Assembly (NCBI GenBank): GCA_029844215.1
Contig: CM056738.1
Location: forward strand, 75,198,093 to 75,262,092
Direction of reading: 5' to 3'
Length of the DNA stretch: 64,000 nt
Origin: Przewalskia tangutica
Taxonomy: Eukaryota > Streptophyta > Magnoliopsida > Solanales > Solanaceae
Below the pieces are notes generated by a model, which saw only the letters and a list, made by a program, of their open reading frames with translations, was not told where the DNA came from and did no database searches. Shown here in pieces: positions 44,226 to 56,057 of the stretch. The number at the start of each line of letters is the position of its first letter. Position 1 is the stretch's first letter. The position numbers and the translations under genes are program-made.

Positions 44226-45707
44226 GGAAAAAGTACTAGAAAATGGGTAAGTAACAACAAAAAAACAAGGTAACAAATCTGGAAACTAAACAAGAGAAGT
44301 AGTTTGCTGAGTCGATTGATATTCAATTTATCCTTAAGACAATATTGTCACGTATTAATCATTTAACGGCTACTGGAAATTCGTCTCCCAAGATAAAACA
44401 ACAACAAATAATTGAGTAAAGGATGACTCAAGTGTTTACTAAAAGAAAGGTCTTTGAGTGTATGGAAAATTGCTTAGAGAGGGAGAAGAACTTAGAAATT
44501 CTGAGAGTGTGTTCTTCCATTGTGTCAATGACATCAATTTATAGTGTAACCAAGATGTCTTCCCAAATGGCCAAGTAATGAACATCAATGCCATGTAATG
44601 ACCATTAATTTGAGGTTTCAATTCAGCCAAATAATGGCTGAATTCATGAGCCAAATAATGGAGAATTAATGCTCCAAAGTCACCAGAATCGCTTTATTTC
44701 GCTCCAAATACCGAAAATCGAGCCAGCGGCGCTTCATGTCCCGTAACTCACTGGAGCCAAGGCGCCGCGGCCCTTCGAAAAGGAGCCGAGGCGCCTAAGT
44801 TCCCGTAACTTCCCAGTGAATTTTACAGTCACGAGCGCCGCGACTCTAGGCGGAGGCGCCCTTCTCGGCTCCGCTACGATTTCTGAATCATTTAATCTTT
44901 TACACATTGTACACTTCTTCCTTCATTTACCAACGTGAAACCACTTGTTACTTGGCCAATAACCGTCTATCATTTCATGCCTCAAATATTTTGTTTACGT
45001 ACCAATATTTCTTTCACTAAGGAAATTTACGATCATTGGTACAACGTGTACACGTGTGTGGAAACGATATTTCCGACGTGTGGGGCCCTAATTGTTCGAG
45101 TCATAAATAATAGGATTAACTTTATTTCACGTTAATAAATTTTCAACATTCCTTTCATTCGCGACACACTCGATCAAACTTAGGATTTGCCAAGTGTCTA
45201 TCAAAATGGCTTGATCACTTTATCTCATCTATATTAGTCGACAACTAGATCATACCCTAGATATGTCTCTTGCATTGCCAATGACTTGGTCGACCTAATA
45301 TCACTGAGAAGCAGAGTGTTCTCTCGAATATCTAATCGAGGAATGAATCATATTCTTGGCTCAACTACCACCTTAGTCTGTATCGCAATGTACCCAATTC
45401 AAGTCATGTCTTATCCTATAAGAAATTTAAGTTTAGGACAGGATCAAAGTACATTACTCTACAAACCAGGTGTGTATTGACCTCAAGTCAAAGGACCTCT
45501 ATCTCTCACACGCTGACTCTAGACATGTATAACAATAGTTTATCAGCAGGGTATACTAATACCCTCTAAGAGTATCCATGTGTCCATCACTAGTCATTGA
45601 TATCTCATTCTCAATGATCATCAGTCGAGGCTACTTTAAGAACTACGCTCTATCATTAATATCTCACCCTATCAATGACAACATAAGCTCAAGGGATGCA
45701 CATTAAT
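44226..45707 (-). repeat. Second LTR-like block, interrupted by the LINE
   Basis: It has the same minus-strand layout as its neighbour but unrelated words: GC-rich cluster 44875-44718 (GGCGCC and CGCCGCG words), TATA-like ACTATAAATTGATG (44547-44534), CT-rich leader (44520-44440). 44880-45707 is U3-like, AT-rich, and apparently continues beyond the LINE at 49565-49680, where AGAGACATTCATTTTAAGG is read on the minus strand. It resembles a long Copia LTR, but I could not define its ends. Confidence 0.35.
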
Positions 45708-45722
45708 GAATAATACAAACAA

Positions 45723-48700
45723 AAACAACATACCCGGTGAAAATCCCACAATGTGGGGTCTGGGGAGGGTAGAATGTACACAGACCTCACCTCCACCTTA
45801 GTAGGTAGAGCGACTATTTTCGGTAAACCCTCGGCTCAAGACAAAGAGTAATCAGACAAAACAAGCAAAGAAAAGCAAAACAAAGTATGAGAAACGATAA
45901 GACTCAGACGAGAAATTAAAGCATTTTGGACAGCAGATAGTAAAAATCAAATACGCAATGGTAGGGCATTCTACCAAAAATGAAGCAGTAACTAACAGGA
46001 AACAGTAGCTAACACAACTAAATAATAGGAATAAATTACACTAAAGAACACATAGAAGCATGAATCAAACTACAGAGTACTATAGAGCAATAATGCGCTT
46101 ATAAGTGTGCCAAGCTAATCGAGCCTATAGTAATAATATTACACTATCATTTTGTAAGCGTAAAGAGACTACACTCGACTACCTACTACCCTTCTACCCT
46201 AAACTGTGTCCTCCACAACCCCCTATCTAAGGTCATGTCCTCAGTAAGTTGCACCTGCGCCATATCCCGTCTAATCACCTCTCCTCAATACTTCTTTGGT
46301 CTACCTCTACCCCTCCTGAACTCGTCCATAGCCAACCTCTCACACCTCTGCACTGGGGCATTTGTGTCTCTCCTCTGCAAATGCCCAAACTATATCAACC
46401 TCGCTTCCCGCATCTTATACTCTACCAAGCCACTCTCACTTTATCCCGGATATCATCATTCCTACTCCTATCTCTCCTTGTATGTCCACACATCCATCTC
46501 AGCATCCTCATCTCCGCCACTCTTATCTTTTGTATGTGCGAAGTCTTGACTAGCCAACACTCTGACCCATACAACATAATTGGCCTAACCACCGCTCTAT
46601 AGAACTTGTCTTTAAGTTTAGTTAGCACCTTTTTGTCACACAAAACTCCAGATGTGAGCCTCCATTTCATCCACCCTGCCCCAATACGATGTGTGACATC
46701 GTCATCAATCTCTTCATTCCCTTGGATAATAGACCCTAAGTATTTGAAGTTTCCATTCTTCGGAATGACTTGAGTACCAAGTCTCACCTCTACGCTTGTC
46801 TCAGGATCGCTCCCGTTGCTGAGCTTGCACTCCAAATATTTTGTCTTGGTCCTACTCAACTTGAACCCTTTAGACTTCAGAGTCTGTCTCCAAACCTCTA
46901 GTTTAGCGTTCAGTCCGCTGCGAGTCTTATCAATCAGGACTATGTCTTCTGCGAATAACATACACCATGGTACCTGCCCTTGAATTTGTCGCGTCAGTCC
47001 ATCCATGACCAAGGCAAATAGGAATGGACTAAGAGTCGATCCTCGCGCAAATTTCATCGCATCGAAAAGTGCTTTGAGTCTCCTCCTACTGACCGTACCC
47101 TAGTCTTGGCTCCATTATACATATCCTTGATAGTCCTGGTGTACGCCACAGGTACATCTCTAACCTCCAAACATCTCCATAGAACCTCCCTAGGGACTTT
47201 GTCGTATGCCTTTTCGAGGTCGATGAAAACCATATGTAAATCTTTCTTTCTCTCCCTATACTGCTCCACCAACCTCCTAATAAGATGAATGGCCTCGGTA
47301 GTCGAACGCCCTGGCATGAATCCAAACTGGTTCTCGAAAATAGACACGTATTTCCTCACCCTCATCTCCACGACCCTTTCTCAAACTTTCATAGTGTGGT
47401 TCAGCAGCTTGATACCCCTACAGTTGTTTCAATTCTGGATATCACATTTGTTTTTATACAAGGGAATCATTGTACTCCACCTCCATTCTTCGGGCATTCT
47501 GTCGTCTTAAAAATGACGTTAAACAACTCAGTCATCAATTTCAAACCTACACTGCCTGCGTTCTTCCAAAATTCAACTGAAATCTCATTAGGCCCAGTCG
47601 TTCGTCTCCTGCGCATTCTGCGAAAAGCACCCTTAACCTCCTCAACCTTAATGTTTCTACAATACCCAAAATCCCGGTACCTACCAGAATGCTCCAGATC
47701 TCCCAGCACAATATCTCCAACACCTTTTTCATTCAAGAGTTTATGAAAGTACGACTGCCACCTCCGCGTAATATGCACTTTCTCCACCAGTACTTTGTTG
47801 TCTTCGTCCTTGATGCACCTCACGTGATCCAAGTCACGGGCCCTTCTTTCCCTTGCCTTGGCTAGTCTGTACAACTTCTTATCCCCGTCTTTCTCTTCTA
47901 ATTCTACATACATGCATTCAAAAGTCGTTGTTTTTGCTTCCGTAATCGCTTGTTTTGCCTCCTTTCCGCAATCTTATACAGTTCTCTATTCGTCCACTTC
48001 TCCACCTCATCATTGCTTTCTACCAATCTCACATACGCCAATTTCTTTGTTTTCACCTGACTCTACCATTTCACCACCAGTCCCCTCAACGCCCACCACT
48101 GTTTCCCGCGAGACCCCTAACACTTCTCTAGCTATCTCCCGAATGCAACTGACCGTCTTGTCCCACATATCGGTCGCATCTCCACTACTCTCCCAAGCCC
48201 CACTGGCCATCAACCTCTCCCCCATCTCATTTGCACCAGCCATGGTCAAACTCCCCCATTTGATTCTTAACCTGTCATCCACCACCCTCTTCTTCTTCTT
48301 CTCCAACTTGATCTCCAAATCCATTACCAAAAGCTTATGTCGGGTTGTAAGCTCTTCCTTCGGAATAACCTTGCAGTTTTTACAAAGACATTTGTCAACC
48401 TTCCTAAGGAGCAAGAAGTCTATCTGAGTCTTAGCCAGCGAACTACGGAAAGTCACTAAGTGTTCCTCCTTCTTCAGGAACCTTGAATTGGCTATCACCA
48501 TCCCACTAGCTCTAGCGAACTCCAAAAGGGAGACCCCTCCCCCGTTCCTGTCCCCGATTCCAAATCCTCCATGCACGTCTTCATAACCCCCGGGAAGTGA
48601 CCCGATATGACCATTAAAATCCCCTTCTACAAATAACGTTTCAGTGGGTGGTATGCCTCCCACCATTTCGTCCAAATTATCCCAAAAGAGACTCTTCTCC

Positions 48701-49549
48701 TCTTCGTCCAAGCCCGCCTGCGGCGCATAAGCACTAATAATGTTCATAGTGCACCCTCTAATTATCAACTTAATCGACATCATTCGGTAATTGACCCTCA
48801 TCACATCTACCACCTACTCCCTTAACTTGTTGTCTACCAAAATGTCTACCCCATTTATGTACTGCGACCTACCCGAGAATCACAACTTATACCCGTCTAC
48901 ATCTTTAGCCTTACATCCTACCCACTTGCTCTCCTGGACACATGCTATATTAATCCTCCTCTTCTTAAGAATCTTAACTAGCTTTATGGACTTTCCCGTT
49001 AAATTCTCAATGTTCCAAGACCCTATTCTAAGTCTAGCCTCTCTCTTACCCCACTTACCCCCACTAACCCTCGCCCATGTCCCCAACTGAGAACATGACC
49101 CTAGTCTACCATCAGTTACCAAAGCCACTAAAGCAAATATAAAATAATAAACTACTCAAACGTTTACCCTAAAACAGGAAGGGATCAGAGTTCAAGCACA
49201 AGTTAACAAAATCTAAAGGCAAGTAAAACTATTACACCAAGAATGTTATAACTAAAGACAAGAAATGACAAAATTTAATAGGAAGGTTAAGGATAAAGAA
49301 TGGATACGGGCAACCGGAGGTACCAACTCCAGTTGAATCAAACCTGTTGTCGGCGAAATCACTGTTTACGAACACTGTTCACTCGCCGGAGTTTAAAAAA
49401 AACGAACACCGTCGTCGCCGCCGGTGAGTGGTCGGAGCGACACTTACCGTCGGAAATGGGGGATGTATAGGGAGATGGGAGGGGAGGGGGATGAGGGATG
49501 ATGATTGTTGGGTAGGTTAGAGAGAGAGAAAGAGAGGAGAGAGTTGTTC
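45723..49549 (-). mobile_element. Full-length RTE-type LINE with 15-bp TSD
   Basis: A 3827-bp insertion on the minus strand, flanked by GAATAATACAAACAA (45708-45722 and 49550-49564). The 5' end (49549-49130) is CT-rich then CGGCG-rich leader. The coding part (49128 to about 46250) carries endonuclease and RT. The 3' end (45850-45723) has CTTGAGCCGAGGGTTTACCG, the GACCCCACATTGTGGGA hairpin and a GTATGTTGTTGTTTTTG tail. Intact ends and TSD indicate a complete target-primed insertion, although the ORF has since decayed. Confidence 0.92.
46250..49128 (-). pseudogene. LINE ORF: endonuclease and reverse transcriptase, decayed
   Basis: Reading down the minus strand: a start at 49128 (MALVTDGRLGSCSQ); endonuclease (APE/EEP) motifs RIGSWNIENLTGKS, NIACVQESKWVG, AYAPQAGLDEEEK, VEGDFNGHIGSLPGGYEDVH and TQIDFLLLRK (to about 48390); a basic linker with KARERRARDLDHVRCIKDED (about 47850); RT motifs RRRRTTGPNEISVEFWKN, ENQFGFMPGRSTTEAIHLIR, DLHMVFIDLEKAYDKVPREV, and STLSPFLFALVMDGLTRQIQ. 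The catalytic box reads FAEDIVLID near 46961-46935 where FADD is expected, followed by KYLGSIIQGNEEIDDDVTHR and MLRWMCGHTRRD. Stops and frameshifts near 48880, 48010, 47467 and 47054 and the FADD-to-FAED change make it inactive. Confidence 0.9.
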
Positions 49550-49564
49550 GAATAATACAAACAA

Positions 49565-50850
49565 CCAAATAATAATCCAGTAATTGCAATTGCTATAAAC
49601 ATATTAATCTCATTAATAATATGAATGTGTTCAAGTACATCTGTCCTTAAAATGAATGTCTCTAGGACATATATACTTTCACGTATATCACAAAGTTTAT
49701 ATTTTCATGTCAAAAAGATGTGCAGCTTATTTAATAGAAAGGACTCCTTATTCATCTCAATTTGTGACAAGGTTAAAGTGTCTATCTATGAACCCACTGC
49801 AGGAACTATATGCCAAATACCAATTATTCATAAGAATCAAACTATTTTCTTCAATTCACTAGAGCTTCTACACTGAGTATCTTCTAGCACCTTTTCTTCT
49901 TGGTTTGTCTTCTATTTTCCCATATAGTTGCCAGATCCATTTGCAACTAAAACAAAAAAGCTAGATCTAGTAATTTGTGGTAAGAATGACTGAATTTGCC
50001 TACAATATTACTCTATCATTGCACCAAATGCACCCAAAAGGCTAGGATGTAGCTTAAAATAGATCAAATTTATGGTAACTAAAGCTTAAGTGTAATCTCT
50101 TTAACACAGACATATATAGATAGAGGAGAGAGAAATAGTAAACATACGAGACTACCTTCACGGTCTTGAAAGGCCAGTTGGAAAAATAAAAAACTTATTA
50201 TAACAGTGAAACATAGCTTTGCTACCTTTGCTCTGCATGAACAAAAACATAGTTAACAATTAATTTATCAAACGAAACTAATGTAATAGGGCAAATAATT
50301 AGATTATTTACCAATCAAAAGTAGAAAGAACTTCGGTGGAGGACCACAATATATGAGATTTTTAACTGGATTATGTCTTTATGTCAAGGAAGATGGAGAC
50401 TGGAGAGCTCAAACTAAATACTACTTGGTAAAGGGAAAGTTATTTTTTATAGATAAAATGAGCTCCTCAATTATTTTTCCTATACTAATTTTATACTGAA
50501 CTCAATCTACATTGGTTGATTTGTGTTAATTAAAGTTTAAGATGAAGCTTCTATATATTAATTTTGTTACAAATAAAGATGACATATCACATAAAAAATA
50601 CCATGAGCAAACAACTTCTATATAGAAAACTAAGATCAACATAGTCATCAGTGAATAATTTATAGAAACTTCATTCAAAGCATACCACGGCTTAATTGGA
50701 GACCGGCTCTAAAACTCTGAACAAGTACAGGTATCCATTCATTTAAGTAATATCATGTTATTATCCAATACCTAGAGGCACAACATGACCATGAATCATG
50801 ATTCCTCTTCCATGGGGTAAGATAAGAATTAAGATTCCTCTTCCTTGAAT
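49565..50850. other. No gene recognised
   Basis: AT-rich sequence. The first about 115 bp probably belong to the LTR-like block left of the LINE. Nothing else stands out on either strand. Confidence 0.4.
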
Positions 50851-50851
50851 C

Positions 50852-52085
50852 ATGCCAAGTCTTTACTCCTTACTACTAGAAACACATCAACCAAGCACTG
50901 CTTCTTCAATACCACTGTCAACAACTTTATTCTCTAATAGTTTCTCAGCGCACTTTTGCAAGGGCTCACTGCTGCTTGTGATGTACTGCAGCTGCAGGAA
51001 CAATGGTGCAATTTTTGTGCCTTCTCCAGTCACGGATATAACATGGACTTTCGTTCTGAATGTTGGAACTAATAAGAGTTTATCATAAGGGAAGGATCGC
51101 TCCCAAACTAATAATTATCTGTTACTTCCATCCTATCTACCTTCCTCTTCCCTACAATCAGCTTAGGCCCAATTTCATCCACATCCGAATCAAGTATCAA
51201 CACATCCAGAAGATATTAACCCTCTGTCTGCAATTAGGCACCAGAGACAATCCTTTCCATCCCTCTGAAATTCCACACCTCGTCGGACTTGGTAATTGGG
51301 TCAGCTTCTCTACCGTTAACACCATTTGTTGCACAAGAGTTTTGCATTTTCGAAACTACATATGAAAGGTCAAACTCAATGACATCACTGTCAGTGCTTT
51401 CATTCTGCAAATCAAAATCACCACCGACTACTTCTGATTGCGACTCATAAGTGGGAAACATTCTTTTCTTCAATGGTCCGGGGGCGAATATATGTATCAT
51501 TTTTGGAACACGTAAATCTATGGTCTTTTCGCAAAATTAGATTGATCTAATATTACCTGCCGGCACCCATACTATAAAAAGACACTTGGTTAAAAGCTTA
51601 GTTATTGTTATTTACCAAGAGGAACAACTAGTAACAAGGATCGATTCCACTTAATGCATTTTCTTTCTCCTCCTTTTTTTTAGTAGTGCACCCATGTTCT
51701 AGAAATCCAAGATACGCATTTGGGTCCGACCACTTCAGATATATTCCTCTTCAATGAATACCAACTGACGACCCCAGAATAGTTGACTTATGTTCAACCT
51801 TCGTCAATCTAGTCTCCCCCATCAAGAATTCAGCATTTGCAACATCACTGAAGCAATACATTCTGAATCAATAACTTGCTCCATCACCTGTACACTATCC
51901 TCCTTACTTTTGCTACTGTTGATACAGCCTTCCTCCTCAGTTTGGCCTTTCATCGAACAGGTTGTGCGATATTTTTGAGGACTTGTTTTCCCAAACACAG
52001 CTAGTGGTGTGGCTTCTCTGCGAAATGGCAATTTCATTACATAAAGGAGGAGGACTAAACTAATATTACAACAACTTAGGGACAA
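50852..52085 (-). pseudogene. Possible degraded host gene fragments, unidentified
   Basis: Three minus-strand stretches look protein-like in composition but I do not recognise a family. 52085-51822 includes KTSPQKYRTTCSMKGQTEEE and ends in a stop. 51500-51234 (MIHIFAPGPLKKRMFPTYES, STDSDVIEFDLSYVVSKMQN) ends in a stop. 51085 to about 50900, in a different frame, reads LVPTFRTKVHVISVTGEGTK, IAPLFLQLQYITSSSEPLQK, CAEKLLENKVVDSGIEEAV and then TGA. Between the last two, DSDVDEIGPKLIVGKRKVDR sits in yet another frame. They may be exons of one decayed gene or unrelated open frames. Acidic Ser/Thr-rich composition and a definite terminal stop are the only support. Confidence 0.25.
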
Positions 52086-52294
52086 AAAGTGACTAACTTA
52101 TGAGACTAAAACTAATACTAAATAACAAGTGTAATCCACAGGTGTGTCCAGAGAGAGTAGGAGTCAAGCAGAGCTTACCTAATATTTGTGGGGATAAAGT
52201 TCTGATAAAACCTTCAAAACAGAATAGATATAAAAATAAGGACATCAAAATGCAAGATAAACCAGAAAAGAAAAGAGATAATGGTAACAAACAC

Positions 52295-52372
52295 ACTTGA
52301 ACTATCATATTTTTGCGAGTTTTCTAGTTGAACTATCACGTTTGCGAGTTTTCTAGTTGAACTATCACGTTT
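52295..52372 (+). repeat. 29-bp tandem repeat, about 2.5 copies
   Basis: Units read GAACTATCACG, TTTGCGAG, TTTTCTAGTT. The words ACTTGAACTATCA are common at the ends of small plant transposons, but no element boundary was defined. Confidence 0.8.
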
Positions 52373-52854
52373 GGCTATCGTTGCGACGTCGAAGATCGCC
52401 GCGAATAGTCGAGTTGATGGAAATTCAACTTCATTTTGTATTTGTGTTGGTGAATTGGCGGATTGGAGAAAAATGTCGTTGTTGTGGTTGTTGATAGTTG
52501 TTGTAGCTGTTCGTTGTGTTGTTGTTGATAATCGTTGTTGTGTTGTTGTTGCTCTTCAGCGACAATTGTTGTTCTGTGTTGGCTTGCTGATTTTGTTGTG
52601 GCCTCCAGTGTTGGTGAATTGGTAGACTGAAATAGTCGATGATTTTGTATTAGCTTCTGTTCTGGTGTGGTTGTTTCATTGCTGTTGGCAGTTGTTACTG
52701 CTGCTATTATAGCTACTGATAATGGATTTATGTGGTTGAGAAGACCATAGAGTAGGAAATGTCTATCGATACAAGGATCGAAGAGTTCTTAGCGACAAAC
52801 AGACTGAGAACCGAGGGATACTTAGTCGGAGACTAGATATGGATAGAATAGTTT

Positions 52855-53135
52855 GCGTGATGAGAATCAAGAGATTCTCTAGTCCGAATGACTAGAGAAC
52901 GAAAAGGTTCTTGCCGCTTATTGAAATTGCTTGCGTGATGAGAATCGGGAGATTCTCTAGTCCAAGAGAGACTAGAGAACGGAGAGGTTCTTGCCGCTTA
53001 TCAAGTTCTGCTGGTGCTGGTTCAGAATCAAAGTTGTAGTCTGCTGGTGCTGTTCATAACAAATTCATAGAGAGAATCGAGGGATTCTCTAGTCCGAGTG
53101 AGACTAGAGAACGAGGGGTTCTCCGTCAAGATGAA
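52855..53135 (+). repeat. Three dispersed copies of a double stem-loop motif
   Basis: Each copy contains GAGAATC-N4-GATTCTC and, overlapping it, TTCTCTAGTC-N5/7-GACTAGAGAA. Positions: 52862-52899, 52940-52979, 53072-53111. Arms are identical in all three copies while the loops differ (AAGA, GGGA, GAGG; and CGAAT, CAAGAGA, CGAGTGA). Copies 1 and 2 share a further tail (GGTTCTTGCCGCTTAT); copy 3 ends GGGGTTCTC. The surrounding 52380-52850 is G/T-rich and non-coding (GTTGTTG runs). It may be part of the leader of the Copia remnant to the right. Confidence 0.8.
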
Positions 53136-53279
53136 TCCAGTGGTTATTCGCCGAATTGGGCGATGGATCGAGAGATTCAATAGTTGATGTTCTCGCCGCA
53201 GACCGATTTCGTGACGCTTTTTTCGATCGTTTTTTTATGAAAATGCAGAAACAGGTTCTTTGTAGTAGCTATTGCTGCA

Positions 53280-54010
53280 GGTGTTGCTTATGGTATTGAT
53301 ATTGTTCTGGGCTGAAACCATGTGTTGGAGACTCATGTGGTTGAGTGATGTCACCAGCTGTAAAGTTGGCAAAAACAGTCTCACCACTGAAGGCATCAGG
53401 GTTGAAAGTGGAGGAAATGTGAGAATTTTGGAATAGATTCAACGGGTGTTGATATTGTTATAGTGTGAAGCCATGTGTTGAGGAGTCATGAGTTTTAGAG
53501 ATGTTCCCAGTTGAGGTGCTACTAGAATCTTAATAATTTTGAGTTTGTACACAAGAAGCCAGTCTTTTGTTCTTTGTGAACTTAGAGTTTGGAGGAGAAT
53601 GATTATGAGAAGTGTTGTTCTTTATGAATTTAAAGTTTGGAAGGTAGCCATGAAATTTGTGGCACTTTTCCATGATGTGCCCGCCCTGACCTTTTGAAGT
53701 ATTTGCATAAAAGAGTTGATGAATAATTCTGAGATGAATAATTCTTCTTGAAGTCAAATTGTACTATCTGGTTTGTTCCACCTCTGGCAAAGTTTTGTGT
53801 GAAAAAAGAAGTTGCAGAGAAAGAAGATGACTCATTTGAGAAGCTAGGAATGTGTCCAGATGATTCCTTTTGTTTCTCATCATGCTGAAGTATGGCATAG
53901 GTTTTTTGAAGGTTAAGTCGCTTGTTTGCATCGCAAACCGCCGTGTTCCCGCCGCAGGTTGCTTCACGCTTCGTGATGACTATTATCGCTTCGAGCAAGA
54001 GCATCTATTG
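53280..54010 (-). pseudogene. Copia gag remnant with CCHC zinc knuckle
   Basis: Read on the minus strand: LNLQKTYAILQHDEKQKESS (about 53920-53860), a Ser/Phe-rich linker, then CKYFK and, after a frameshift, GGHIMEKCHKFHGYLPNFKF (about 53690-53630). This is the C-x2-C-x4-H-x4-C knuckle of a Copia gag with its second Cys lost. The following FTKNKRLASC and the segment to 53280 (ending near FNPDAFSGETVF) look like the gag-protease linker. No pol follows to the left, and the part to the right of 54010 is not recognisable gag. It is separate from the Copia 3' end at 54525-56057. Confidence 0.65.
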
Positions 54011-54366
54011 GCGTGGCTATTGCGCCATTGCCTAGTATTGCTTTGCTGTGATCAAACCGCTGTTTTCGCCTAGCTCGGGGACGCTGAGATATTCATTAGT
54101 ATACTTAGTAGTATACACATACAATGTTAGTTAGTTAGTGGTTATTTTTTGCAAAGGTTATTTTCTGCAAAGTTATCATTATAAATAGTGTAATAATTGT
54201 AACATTTCATTTGAGCAAAAACATAATTGAAAATATCTCCAGAAGGGCACCTTTGCTCCCAATATCGTTTCTCTCATTCTCTCGATCCCTTCTCAGAACT
54301 TTTTCTTCCTCTCCATCTCGTTTCCTTCTCTTCTGCTCGATTGCGTCTTCCTTGCAAATTTTAACA

Positions 54367-54507
54367 AAACTATCACTAACTAATTATCAAAATATATTTC
54401 AACTATCATTTGTTCAATTTTCCTATCTGAATGATGGTGATAGTCAGGTAGGAAAAGTGAACAAATGCTAGTTGAAGAGTGTTTTGATGAATAATTGGTG
54501 ATAGTTT
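54367..54507. repeat. 141-bp foldback (MITE-like) element
   Basis: 64-base arms (54367-54430 and 54444-54507) are inverted copies matching at 53 of 64 positions by my count, with a 13-bp spacer. Ends are AAACTATCAC and GTGATAGTTT. No target duplication was recognised. It lies 17 bp from the Copia LTR. Confidence 0.85.
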
Positions 54508-54524
54508 ATGTAGGAAATGTGAAC

Positions 54525-54809
54525 TGTCACAGTCTCAATCAATTAATAAACTGAAAGAATGTAAGAAATAATCCCTTGATTATTCTCATTAATGAAAGAC
54601 ATATATATACAAGTTACAAGGAAAATCCTCTTCCTATTCTACCTAGGAATTCCTATTCTATAAGAATACTAACTTTATAATTATGATAATATTACACTAC
54701 TAATTAAGGTACAAACGTAAGTCTAATATTTACCAAATATACAAAGGAAAGGGGCCCCACCCGGATGGGCCATTCTCGGCTGGGCCATATTGGCCGATAT
54801 ACTTTAACA
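54525..54809 (-). repeat. 3' LTR of the minus-strand Copia element
   Basis: On the minus strand it starts TGTTAAAGTATATCGG directly after a purine tract (GACTGCGGGGGTG, 54822-54810) and ends GAGACTGTGACA at 54525; 285 bp. It sits exactly downstream of the pol fragment at 54862-56057. The matching 5' LTR would lie beyond the nested chromovirus, outside the window. Confidence 0.8.
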
Positions 54810-54861
54810 CACCCCCGCAGTCATAGGGCGGCTTCTTCAGACGAGATCGTGTCTAAAATCT

Positions 54862-56057
54862 TCAAAATGATCGAGGAAGACCTTTGTAAAGACGTCGCAA
54901 TTTGATATTTCGGAATACGGCAGACGCTGCATTTGTCCTTTTTGCTACATTTTCTCGAACAAAGTGAATATCCATCTCTATGTGTTTAGTACGATGGTGC
55001 TGAACTGGATTACCAGAAAGGTAGATGACACTTATATTATCACAATACACCAAGGTAGCTTTCTCAATGGGACAATGAAACTCTAAAAGAAGATTTTGTA
55101 ACCAACATGATTCGGAGACCACATTAGCTACCCCTCAATACTCGACCTCTGCACTTGAACGTGAAAGCGTAAATTGACGTTTGGCAGACCATGAGACCAA
55201 GTTGTTACCCAAAAACATACAATATCCGTGACGCAGACCGCCCGTGTCGTGACAACCACCCCAATCAAGATATGGATGTGAGACCAACGTAGACGCCGAC
55301 GGCGATACAAATGCAAACCATACTCGTGTTCTCGAATGTACCTAAGAATGTGTTTGAGTGCATTCATATGTTCAACTCTGGGATCATGCATAAACAAACA
55401 CACCTGATGTACAACATATGTAATGTCTGGTCGCGTGAACGCCGACATCGGGCGGCGCTCGCAGACTACGATACCGGCCTGATCTCATACGAGAGCTACC
55501 GCAAAGACCCAACTTGGGTTTAGTATCAACTGGAGTAGAAGTGGACTTACAGGATGACATCCCAGCCCTCTCAATGATCTCTGCTGCATACTTTCTCTGT
55601 GATAAGAATAATCCACCTGCATGACGAGTTACAGCAATCCCCAAAAAGTAACTCAAATGGCCCAAGTCCTTCATGACAAACTCAGAACTGAGCATTGTCA
55701 TAATAGACTTGCGCAAAGTATCAGAAGAGGCAGTCAAGATAATATCATCAACATATAACAAAATATAAGCCATGGAAGATCCTCGACGATATACGAATAA
55801 TGAATTATCAGACCTGCTGTGAGAAAAACCCATAGTCGAAACAAAATCAGCAAACCTCTTATACCAAGCTCGTGGAGACTGCTTAAGCCCATACAAGGAT
55901 TTCTTCAATGCATGCATATGATTAGGATATCTAGTATCCCTAAATCCCAAAGGTCGACGATATACATCGCTCTCAAGATCACCACGTAGAAAGCATTCTT
56001 CACATCTACCACGAACGGGCTATGATTTAAAAAGCCAAGCCGAGTACGCATTTAACG
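54862..56057 (-). pseudogene. Copia reverse transcriptase C-half and RNase H
   Basis: Reading down from 56057: a degenerate VDVKNAF segment, LKKSLYGLKQSPRAWYKRFA, the RT catalytic box LLYVDDIILTASSD (about 55767-55726), MKDLGHLSYFLGIAVTRHAG, SQRKYAAEIIERAGMSSCKS and TPVDTKPKL. A frameshift region follows (about 55500-55450), then RPDITYVVHQVCLFMHDPR, HILRYIREHEYGLHL and the RNase H end (VYCDNISVIYLSGNPVQHHR, KHIEMDIHFVRENVA). Frameshifts and a stop near 55128 disable it. It is cut at 56057 by the chromovirus at 56058; the left flank of that insertion is TAACG. Confidence 0.88.

Noticed and set aside
47858..48427. 189-codon plus-strand frame
   Set aside because: It is the complement of the LINE endonuclease and linker region.
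53870..54073. 67-codon plus-strand frame with many Cys
   Set aside because: It is antisense to the Copia gag remnant and has no homology that I can recognise.
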